This document shows positions 53,143-60,622 of a DNA stretch of 64,000 bases, piece by piece. Below the pieces are notes generated by a model that was not told the origin of the DNA, ran no database searches, and saw only the letters and a program-made list of their open reading frames with translations. This stretch comes from Flectonema sp. DT1601 (lineage: Eukaryota > Euglenozoa > Diplonemea > Diplonemida > Diplonemidae), in NCBI GenBank assembly GCA_964019425.1, contig OZ025853.1, forward strand, positions 564,001 through 628,000, in the 5' to 3' direction. The translations under genes were made by a program, and so were the position numbers. Each line of letters opens with the position of its first letter. Position 1 is the stretch's first letter.

Positions 53143-54258
53143 ATGTTTCGCGTTGCTGCCGCATCTTCGATGGTGGCCATGTCATTGGCCTGTTTCCCTC
53201 AATGTGGTGACAGTTGTGAGCTGATGTCACCACCTGGGCAGGGAGAGGTCACGAGGATGAAGAAGTTGAAACAAGAGTGCACTGCTGGAGAAGAAGTGAC
53301 TTTCTCAGTAGACTACAACCCATGCACTCATAACTTAGAATACGTTGTGAAGACACCTAAAAGATGTGAACAGAGACAAGGAAATGTATTCACTTGTAAG
53401 AAGAATAAGAAGTGTAAAGTAATTCCTTACTTGACGGAACTGAAACACTGCGACTGTTCGAAGTGTGAGAAGCTCCAGTGTGAGTGGACGCAGCGATGCG
53501 CGCTTCAGGAAGTGCAGTGTGTACAGGCACCGTGTGACAAGCAGCCGACTTGTGTGGACAGGCCGTGCGACCTGCAGTGTGCGAAGGGGGAAGAGTGTCG
53601 CTTGGAGCAGGTGCAGTGTGTGGCACCACCTTGTGACCCAGTCCCGACGTGTGTTGCTAAAGACCCTGTTGGATGTACAGAAGAAGGACATGTTTGCCCT
53701 GACGGTAGTGTTGTGTTTAAAGATGAAAACAACAACTGTGAGTTCTTCCCGTGTCCTGACCAATGCAAAGGAGAGTGCGAGTTCGATGAGGAATGCGTAC
53801 TGCAGCAAGTTCAATGTGTGCAGGCACCTTGCCCCCCAGTCCCTGTCTGTGTTGACAAACCGTGCACACGTGAGTGCCCTGCTGGTGAAGAGTGTGAGCT
53901 CAGAGTTGTTCAATGTCTGATTGCTCCTTGTCCGATTGAAGAGACCTGCGTTCCATCAGTTCCGGTAAGCCCGTGTGATAAGTGTGAAGCTCTGGATGTT
54001 TGTTACCTGAAGGAAGTAGTGTGTGTGTCGCCTCCATGTAACCCAGTCCCCACCTGTGTTACTAACCACTGCGCTACTGTCAGGTGTGGGTCGGGTACCG
54101 ACTGTCTGATTGCTAACAATGGAGATTCGGCAATCTGCAAGCCGTGGAGTGAAATCAGCTGCCTTGATCAGCCTTGTGATGCTGGATTTACTTGTCAAGA
54201 TGTGAAGAGAGTTTGTAAACAGGCACCATGTAGTCAGTTTGTGTGCAATGCACACTGA
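53143..54258 (+). CDS. Secreted Cys-rich repeat protein, copy 2
   Basis: 371 residues, from the ATG at 53143. Duplicate of the gene at 42756, with the same signal peptide and six QCVxAPC repeats. Amino-acid differences noted: Val to Glu in GQG(V/E)VTRM, Glu to Val in SVP(E/V)SPCD, Arg to Lys in DV(R/K)RVC and Arg to Ser in PC(R/S)QFVC. No Cys changes were found, so the disulphide framework is preserved and both copies look functional. CTTCAG ends 18 nt before the ATG. Confidence 0.87.
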   Translation: MFRVAAASSMVAMSLACFPQCGDSCELMSPPGQGEVTRMKKLKQECTAGEEVTFSVDYNPCTHNLEYVVKTPKRCEQRQGNVFTCKKNKKCKVIPYLTELKHCDCSKCEKLQCEWTQRCALQEVQCVQAPCDKQPTCVDRPCDLQCAKGEECRLEQVQCVAPPCDPVPTCVAKDPVGCTEEGHVCPDGSVVFKDENNNCEFFPCPDQCKGECEFDEECVLQQVQCVQAPCPPVPVCVDKPCTRECPAGEECELRVVQCLIAPCPIEETCVPSVPVSPCDKCEALDVCYLKEVVCVSPPCNPVPTCVTNHCATVRCGSGTDCLIANNGDSAICKPWSEISCLDQPCDAGFTCQDVKRVCKQAPCSQFVCNAH

Positions 54259-54820
54259 TACCTTAAACCAAGTTGGAAGTGAAAGTTCAAGGAAAGAAAT
54301 AAAACAACGGATCAACTACTCACATCACATGCCAGTATCTCGTTAAGAGAACTGCAGCCTGACTGTGCTGGTATTGATAATCAAGGTGTTGAATGTTCTC
54401 TGACTTTGATTTAGATTTGGTGTAGTTGTGAACTTAAGTTTTATGGGAAACGGAACGGACACTTTCATTTTTATTTTTTTTGCGCAGACTTTTCTACTAA
54501 CATACCAGTAGTTGAGCCTCTCGCATACCTCTCACAAAGCAGGAAGCACAGCCATTATTATTTATTTGTTTTCCTTTCATATCCTTCCCTTGCGACGATG
54601 AAGGTTTTCCCACTCTTGTTTAGTCAATGGTTTAACACACCCGACTGTCTGCTGAATAATACGACGAAAGATGGTATCGATCCAAATATCGTCAATTCGG
54701 TTGGATGCCGCTGCGGGTACTTCCTCTCTTCCTCTCTCTCTCTCTCTTTACTATTTTCATATCACTTATGAGAGAATTGATTAGAATTATATTCACAGCT
54801 CTGTAAGAACTTTCACAACA
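54259..54820 (+). other. Spacer, second copy of duplicated unit
   Basis: Colinear with 43872-44433 and nearly identical, including the CT microsatellite (which differs slightly in sequence). No gene was seen. Confidence 0.6.
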
Positions 54821-55234
54821 ATGGCCCTTTCACCAAGCAAGTCCAGCCAGAAGAAGTCGAGAACCCCAAAGTCGAAGAAGGAGAAGAAGACTGGGGAGAG
54901 AAAGAAGCCAAGATTGAGCAAGAACGGAAAGAGAATCTCGAAGTCTAAGTTCACCAACTACGCCAGATTCATTCACAGAATCCTTCCAAAGGACACCAGA
55001 ATCTCTGCCAGAGGAATGGCGATTGTGAACTCATTCGTCCACGACATCTTTGAGAGACTGGCGTCTGAGGCAGGCAGAGTGACCGCACACGCTGAGCACA
55101 AGACCATCAGCTCCCAGGCGGTGATGGCTGCTGTCAAGCTTCAGCTCCCAATTGACTTCGCTCAGGGAGCCATCCAGGCTGGAGCTCAGGCCATCAACCA
55201 CTACGCTGATGCCGTTCGCAAGTCGAAGAAGTAA
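54821..55234 (+). CDS. H2B: Histone H2B, array copy 8
   Basis: 137 residues, with RLSK as in copy 1. Right edge of the 3.4-kb duplication (partner copy 3 at 44434): the leader is shared, but the 3' flank is class B' (AAAACAGCGGATTGG then TTAATATGTC) in place of class C, so the duplication boundary lies inside the ORF. It also starts the 670-bp tandem repeat. Confidence 0.97.
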   Translation: MALSPSKSSQKKSRTPKSKKEKKTGERKKPRLSKNGKRISKSKFTNYARFIHRILPKDTRISARGMAIVNSFVHDIFERLASEAGRVTAHAEHKTISSQAVMAAVKLQLPIDFAQGAIQAGAQAINHYADAVRKSKK

Positions 55235-55490
55235 AAACAGCGGATTGGTATTTGTTGTGTTAATATGTCTCCTCTCTTAATTGTTGTTACTCTCTGTGAG
55301 TGATGACTGGTGTTTTGTGCACCGAATCTCTTGTTTTTGTACTGATCTTTTGACAACTATTTTATTTCAGGTTACAACAATGTCCTCCCTCAGCATGTAG
55401 ATCTTCGTTACGAAGTTCACAATCATATTGATAAAATTGTCTTTGTGTTTTGTATTATTTGGTCACAGCTCTGTAACTACTTTCACAACA
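55235..55490 (+). repeat. 670-bp tandem repeat spacer, unit 1
   Basis: Identical by eye to 55905-56160. With the H2B gene this makes a 670-bp repeat unit (54821, 55491, 56161). Confidence 0.9.
55309..55323 (+). promoter_or_regulatory. Candidate 3' stem-loop, class B' (weak)
   Basis: GGTGT-TTTGT-GCACC: 5-bp stem including one T-G, 5-nt loop, 74 nt after the stop. The same position as class B but a weaker match. Confidence 0.4.
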
Positions 55491-55904
55491 ATGGCCCTTT
55501 CACCAAGCAAGTCCAGCCAGAAGAAGTCGAGAACCCCAAAGTCGAAGAAGGAGAAGAAGACCGGGGAGAGAAAGAAGCCAAGAATGAGCAAGAACGGAAA
55601 GAGAATCTCGAAGTCTAAGTTCACCAACTACGCCAGATTCATTCACAGAATCCTTCCAAAGGACACCAGAATCTCTGCCAGAGGAATGGCGATTGTGAAC
55701 TCATTCGTCCACGACATCTTTGAGAGACTGGCGTCTGAGGCAGGCAGAGTGACCGCACACGCTGAGCACAAGACCATCAGCTCCCAGGCGGTGATGGCTG
55801 CTGTCAAGCTTCAGCTCCCAATTGACTTCGCTCAGGGAGCCATCCAGGCTGGAGCTCAGGCCATCAACCACTACGCTGATGCCGTTCGCAAGTCGAAGAA
55901 GTAA
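55491..55904 (+). CDS. H2B: Histone H2B, array copy 9
   Basis: 137 residues, majority sequence. Leader TCACAGCTCTGTAACTACTTTC (CAG ending 55468, 22 nt). The in-frame upstream ATG at 55428 would add 21 residues but lies before the acceptor, so it is untranslated. Class B' 3' flank. Confidence 0.97.
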   Translation: MALSPSKSSQKKSRTPKSKKEKKTGERKKPRMSKNGKRISKSKFTNYARFIHRILPKDTRISARGMAIVNSFVHDIFERLASEAGRVTAHAEHKTISSQAVMAAVKLQLPIDFAQGAIQAGAQAINHYADAVRKSKK

Positions 55905-56160
55905 AAACAGCGGATTGGTATTTGTTGTGTTAATATGTCTCCTCTCTTAATTGTTGTTACTCTCTGTGAGTGATGACTGGTGTTTTGTGCACCGAATCTC
56001 TTGTTTTTGTACTGATCTTTTGACAACTATTTTATTTCAGGTTACAACAATGTCCTCCCTCAGCATGTAGATCTTCGTTACGAAGTTCACAATCATATTG
56101 ATAAAATTGTCTTTGTGTTTTGTATTATTTGGTCACAGCTCTGTAACTACTTTCACAACA
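55905..56160 (+). repeat. 670-bp tandem repeat spacer, unit 2
   Basis: Identical by eye to 55235-55490. No mutations were noticed, so the duplication is very recent or homogenised. Confidence 0.9.
55979..55993 (+). promoter_or_regulatory. Candidate 3' stem-loop, class B' (weak)
   Basis: Same GGTGT-TTTGT-GCACC hairpin, 74 nt after copy 9. Confidence 0.4.
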
Positions 56161-56574
56161 ATGGCCCTTTCACCAAGCAAGTCCAGCCAGAAGAAGTCGA
56201 GAACCCCAAAGTCGAAGAAGGAGAAGAAGACCGGGGAGAGAAAGAAGCCAAGAATGAGCAAGAACGGAAAGAGAATCTCGAAGTCTAAGTTCACCAACTA
56301 CGCCAGATTCATTCACAGAATCCTTCCAAAGGACACCAGAATCTCTGCCAGAGGAATGGCGATTGTGAACTCATTCGTCCACGACATCTTTGAGAGACTG
56401 GCGTCTGAGGCAGGCAGAGTGACCGCACACGCTGAGCACAAGACCATCAGCTCCCAGGCAGTGATGGCTGCTGTCAAGCTTCAGCTTCCAATTGACTTCG
56501 CTCAGGGAGCTATCCAGGCTGGAGCTCAGGCCATCAACCACTACGCTGATGCCGTTCGCAAGTCGAAGAAGTAA
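56161..56574 (+). CDS. H2B: Histone H2B, array copy 10
   Basis: 137 residues, majority sequence. Third unit of the 670-bp tandem; the shared 3' flank ends at about 56667, after CACCGAAT, where sequence diverges. Within the ORF it carries a few bases (GCAGTG, CTTCCA) characteristic of class C copies, unlike copies 8-9. Confidence 0.97.
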   Translation: MALSPSKSSQKKSRTPKSKKEKKTGERKKPRMSKNGKRISKSKFTNYARFIHRILPKDTRISARGMAIVNSFVHDIFERLASEAGRVTAHAEHKTISSQAVMAAVKLQLPIDFAQGAIQAGAQAINHYADAVRKSKK

Positions 56575-56648
56575 AAACAGCGGATTGGTATTTGTTGTGT
56601 TAATATGTCTCCTCTCTTAATTGTTGTTACTCTCTGTGAGTGATGACT

Positions 56649-56663
56649 GGTGTTTTGTGCACC
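56649..56663 (+). promoter_or_regulatory. Candidate 3' stem-loop, class B' (weak)
   Basis: Same GGTGT-TTTGT-GCACC hairpin, 74 nt after copy 10. Confidence 0.4.
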
Positions 56664-56903
56664 GAATGTGATTATGTTTTTGTGCGACGGTGAGTAGTTA
56701 CAATTTTAACAGATATCATAATAATGGGTACTGAGGACTGCTTTCTTATAATGTTTTAAAGACATTTGTTGCAGACAAGTTGTTATCCCATTCTGTATCA
56801 TAAACATGTTTAGGTTATGTGTCTCATTTGATAAATTAATGAAATCATTTACTATGAGTGGAAATATTTGGTACAAAATGTTAGATTTAACACACTTACA
56901 ACA

Positions 56904-57308
56904 ATGGCCCCAGCTAGCCAGAAGAAGAAGTCGAGAACCCCAAAGTCGAAGAAGGAGAAGAAGACTGGGGAGAGAAAGAAGCCAAGAATGAGTAAGAACG
57001 GAAAGAGAATCTCGAAGTCTAAGTTCACCAACTACGCCAGATTCATTCACAGAATCCTTCCAAAGGACACCAGAATCTCTGCCAGAGGAATGGCGATTGT
57101 GAACTCATTCGTCCACGACATCTTTGAGAGACTGGCATCTGAGGCAGGCAGAGTGACCGCACACGCTGAGCACAAGACCATCAGCTCCCAGGCAGTGATG
57201 GCTGCTGTCAAGCTTCAGCTTCCAATTGACTTCGCTCAGGGAGCTATCCAGGCTGGAGCTCAGGCCATCAACCACTACGCTGATGCCGTTCGCAAGTCGA
57301 AGAAGTAA
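56904..57308 (+). CDS. H2B: Histone H2B, array copy 11, variant N-terminus
   Basis: 134 residues: MAPASQKKKSRTPKSKK replaces MALSPSKSSQKKSRTPKSKK, so the SPSKSS start is lost; the histone fold is identical to the others. The leader (AAATGTTAG ending 56884, 19 nt) is not shared with other copies and is A/T-rich rather than pyrimidine-rich. Upstream in-frame sequence from 56868 is leader. The 3' flank starts like class C (GTTCCTT) then is unique. It may be the oldest-diverged copy or a functional variant. Confidence 0.96.
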   Translation: MAPASQKKKSRTPKSKKEKKTGERKKPRMSKNGKRISKSKFTNYARFIHRILPKDTRISARGMAIVNSFVHDIFERLASEAGRVTAHAEHKTISSQAVMAAVKLQLPIDFAQGAIQAGAQAINHYADAVRKSKK

Positions 57309-57662
57309 GTTCCTTTTTTGTTGTAACATTGCTGCTCTGTTTCTTTGATTGATGGTTTGGAGCTTCCCTTATTGAGTCGTGATTCTTGCCCGAGAATGTT
57401 TTTTGCATTCAACCCTTTCTAGATATTGATTGGTGTTATTAGACACCTTCGTACGTAAGGATCTGTAATGTGATAATTGTTTAAAACTAACCAAATGCTA
57501 TATCAGTGGCACCATCATAAAGTCAACTTTTGCTTGTTTTTTAAAGTCGACTTTATCATTGCTGCCGTTGATGGTTTTGTGACGAATCTTATTGGATGAT
57601 TAAATACCGAAACCAAATTAAATTTTTTTATTTTCTTTTTCTTATCACAGATTATAACAACA
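57309..57662 (+). other. Spacer after the H2B array
   Basis: It holds the class D hairpin and ends TTTTCTTATCACAG (57650), a clear pyrimidine-AG 12 nt before the nuclease ATG. No gene was seen. Confidence 0.5.
57382..57397 (+). promoter_or_regulatory. Candidate histone mRNA 3' stem-loop, class D
   Basis: ATTCTT-GCCC-GAGAAT: 6-bp stem (inner T-G), 4-nt loop, 73 nt after the stop of copy 11. It lacks the GG/CC base of the other classes. Confidence 0.4.
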
Positions 57663-59750
57663 ATGGGTATAAAATACATCGGAAGTATCTTTAAGCATCA
57701 CAATACAGAAATAGTTTCACTACCTCAATTGGAAAAGGAAGCTTTAATTGATGGAGACCTGTTGTCTTATTTATATGACAATACGAATGTTGGAATGCAA
57801 GTGGTTAGTGAGAATTATGATTCCTTAATGCAATATTTAAAGCGTAGCTTTGGTAGTGTTGTCGTCTATTTTGACGGCTCGTCCGACAACTGCAAAGTAG
57901 AAACTTCCAGACGGAGGAGGAAGAGAAGAGCTGGTCAACACGCTGCCAGAAAAAAATCGATTCCGATAACAAAAATGATATTAAAAAAAATTATAAAAAA
58001 AAACAACATTCGAATTGTTCAATGCTGGGGTGAGGCTGACAGTGAATTAGCGACTGCTGGTCAACAACCTGACAAAGTAATAATTTCCAGAGATACGGAC
58101 TTTTTGTGTTTAAAAACCAACATAATATTCTACGACAGTCTACATTGGGAATCCATCCCAACAGAAAGTAGTTCTGAAGTTCCTTATATTTCGAGTGATT
58201 TATTTAGTCAAATATTCGAACTAAAAACAGAACGTGAAAGACAATGGATTCCTCCACTAGTTGGAGCCTTAACACCAAATGACTACGCTGAGGCTGATGA
58301 TATTCTCTGGGTGTATGATAAACTGTATCCAGGAATCAGTTGTCGTCAACTAAAACAAATGAGTGAACATGATGATCAGGGTTGTTCAGTCTCCAAACGA
58401 TGTCGGCTTTCTAAACTCTCTTCTGTTTCTCTTGTTGAGTATTTGCGATCAATTGTTGGTAGTCTTCCTGCTGGTCAGCCTCGTTCATTGTCAGATGTTG
58501 AATTCGCAGTTAAACTCCTCGATCCTCCCGAGAAGAAAGAAAAAAAGATTTTAGATGCCCTCGAACAGTTCTGTCCAGAAATAATAACGTCTGGAGCTGC
58601 TGCGAATCTTCTACCAGAACGATTCAAAAAAGAGTACAGAGAAGGGTTACTTGACTGTGATTTCTCTGACATGTATTTAAGTACTTCAAAAGTATGTAAT
58701 CTCTTGTGTTTTGTTGGATTCTTCCCATCGAAATTGATTTTTTTTTGCATTTAACAAGCGAAAAAGAATGTTGGCAGCACACGTAAACCTCCTTTAGCTT
58801 TATCAGTTTACGTCGGTTCACGGTTTCGTGCACAAACAAAAAATCACATTATTTTCTGTATAGTTGAAGATAAAGCCAATTCTTTTTTTTTGAACTTTTA
58901 TTTTAATTAAAAAAAAACCGAAAAAAAAAAAAACAAACAGGAATGGTGGTCTGAACCCCTCCCTGAGCGGGGACTAGGAAACAAATCACTTTATTACTGC
59001 TATTCTGAAGTAAGGAAAAGACTGTACGGACTTGCACACAATCATAGTGATACAATAACCGAGTACTTAATGGCTTATGAAGGCAACAGTAGTAATTACG
59101 TTGAGTGCCTTACTTCAGTTGCTTCAATTAAATACAACGAAACTATCGTTCGTCTTGATGATCTTTGGGGTGGAAAAAACTACAGCAATAATGAAAGGAT
59201 AGTCATAATGTCGCTGTTGGCATTTAATGGAGATGCTCAATTCTCTTTGTCGGGTAGTGAAAATGATTCTTTAAAAGCCACCTTATCACTGATGTTATAT
59301 TGTACTTCAATTGATTTGAGACCATTCGAATGGAGGGCCTTGATCGAGTTCTTTACGACTCCTCAACAGAATCAACGAAATCAACGAAATCAAGACAATG
59401 ATGATGATTGTGTGAGTGGTGGTAATTGTCGGTTTCGAAGTATTTTGTGCTCTTACACTTCGGCTCTTATTCACGTGAAATATGTTTTTGATGTTGTCGG
59501 TCTTTGTTCTCTATTTGATCCACCTATTCCGTGTTATTCTTCGATGCTAAATTACTATGAGAAATTTAGTTCTGAAGAAAATAGTTTTGGAGATCACGAG
59601 GAGTTCGTTAGAAAGATCGCCAGAGATGTTGGAAAGGTCTCTCATTATGATAGTCCTCCGAGCACCCCAGTTCAAGAGCAACGTTATAATAAAGTAACTA
59701 ATCCTGATGATAATACAGAACCTCCTCCTGTAACCAGAATGACTGTTTAG
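57663..59750 (+). CDS. XPG/FEN-superfamily (Asteroid-like) nuclease-fold protein (2 exons)
   Basis: Exons 57663-58691 and 58941-59750 give 612 residues. The start MGIKYIGSIF matches the family's MGI(R)GL-type N-terminus. Metal-binding acidic motifs of the PIN-like fold are present in order: ALIDGDLLSYLY (about 30), VVYFDGSSD (about 71), VQCWGEADSELA (about 119-130, the E-A-D motif) and VIISRDTDFLCL (about 140-151, D-x-D). The remaining 450 residues are not similar to FEN1 or XPG, and there is no PCNA-binding end, so an Asteroid-type or divergent member is likelier. Predicted to cut structured nucleic acids, but activity is unproven. Splicing joins DMYLSTSK to EWWSEPLPERGLGNKSLYYC. The pyrimidine-CAG site 12 nt before ATG is the clearest in the window. 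Confidence 0.82.
58692..58940 (+). other. Intron of the nuclease gene (249 bp) carrying a repeat
   Basis: Donor GTATGT, acceptor AAACAAACAG, phase 0. Three times longer than the other introns because it contains sequence related to the small dispersed element (58764-58850). The 3' end is poly(A). Confidence 0.88.
58764..58850 (+). repeat. Small dispersed element, diverged copy 3, intronic
   Basis: AGAATGTTGGCAGC ... GTGCACAAACAAAA, the same end-motifs as 32447-32549 and 45724-45835 with a diverged middle. Confidence 0.5.
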
Positions 59751-60059
59751 TTGTTTTGTTTGTTAAACTTTTTCTTCTTCTTCTTTTTTTTTTTTTTTTG
59801 GCTATTTCTCCTCTTGAAACTGCTCTCAGTACTGAACCGTTTTCAGTACGTTTAAAAAAAAAAAAACCAAAAAAAAAAAAAAAAACCTAATTGTTTTTAT
59901 TTAGTATTTTTTTGTTTTTTGTTTTTACAATAACATAAACTTAATTATTTCTTACCAGAGTCTGATTAAATATATCCACAAGAGAACTCTGGGAGGGGTG
60001 ACCTGTAGTGCTTCCAAGTTTTTTTTATTTTTTTTTTATCTGCAGAAATATTTCATAAA
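59751..60059 (+). other. Intergenic
   Basis: T and A runs (59785-59800, 59852-59885) and a strong TTTTTTTTTATCTGCAG ending at 60045, 14 nt before the small gene. No other feature was seen. Confidence 0.5.
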
Positions 60060-60242
60060 ATGGGATCTGTGAAACCAGCTACTAAAGTTGTAAAAAAAAA
60101 GAAAGATGATGGATTTACGTTGGGTCACAACTCATTAGTTGAGAGTCTTGGTCTCGGAGCTGTTGATCTACCAAAGCTGCCGGGTGGAGACTCGGAGTTA
60201 TCGACATCAACGTCTCTGATGGGAACAACTTCTGTTATTTAA
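60060..60242 (+). CDS. Small hypothetical protein (60 residues)
   Basis: 60 residues: basic N-terminus (KPATKVVKKKKDD), a short GFTLGHNSLVESLGLGAVDL helix-like segment, and a Ser/Thr-rich end. No family was recognised. It is supported as a gene by a textbook pyrimidine-CAG acceptor 14 nt before its ATG, as for neighbouring genes, and by its position between two real genes. Length alone would not justify it. Confidence 0.5.
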   Translation: MGSVKPATKVVKKKKDDGFTLGHNSLVESLGLGAVDLPKLPGGDSELSTSTSLMGTTSVI

Positions 60243-60622
60243 TTAATGCGAAAATACAAATATTGTGTTGGACTTCTGATTGTTGTTGAAGCAATGGCAG
60301 GTCTGTCCTAGGCTGCATGCGCACTTATCTTAAAGAAGATGGGAAACATTTTTAAGTTGCGTCGTGATGAGGATCGATAATTGCAATTATTCTCTTTGAA
60401 TGAGGAATGCCTAAGTGCGATTATTTTATTTATAAAAAAAAAAGAATCTGTTTTGAACTACACGTTACATTACACCTCTCGTCTCTTTGGAGAATTCTCT
60501 CATAACAGATATCCGATGCGATCTGTGTGGTTTTTGTATTGTCAATTTATTAATAAAATACTTTTTACACAGCCAACTTTCAAGGGGATCCACCCCAAAT
60601 AAAGGAAAGTGGTGTCTACAAA
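60243..60622 (+). other. Intergenic
   Basis: Mixed AT-rich sequence. Candidate acceptors TTTTTACACAG (60572) and CTTTCAAG (60584) lie 38-50 nt before the next start. No gene was seen. Confidence 0.5.
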
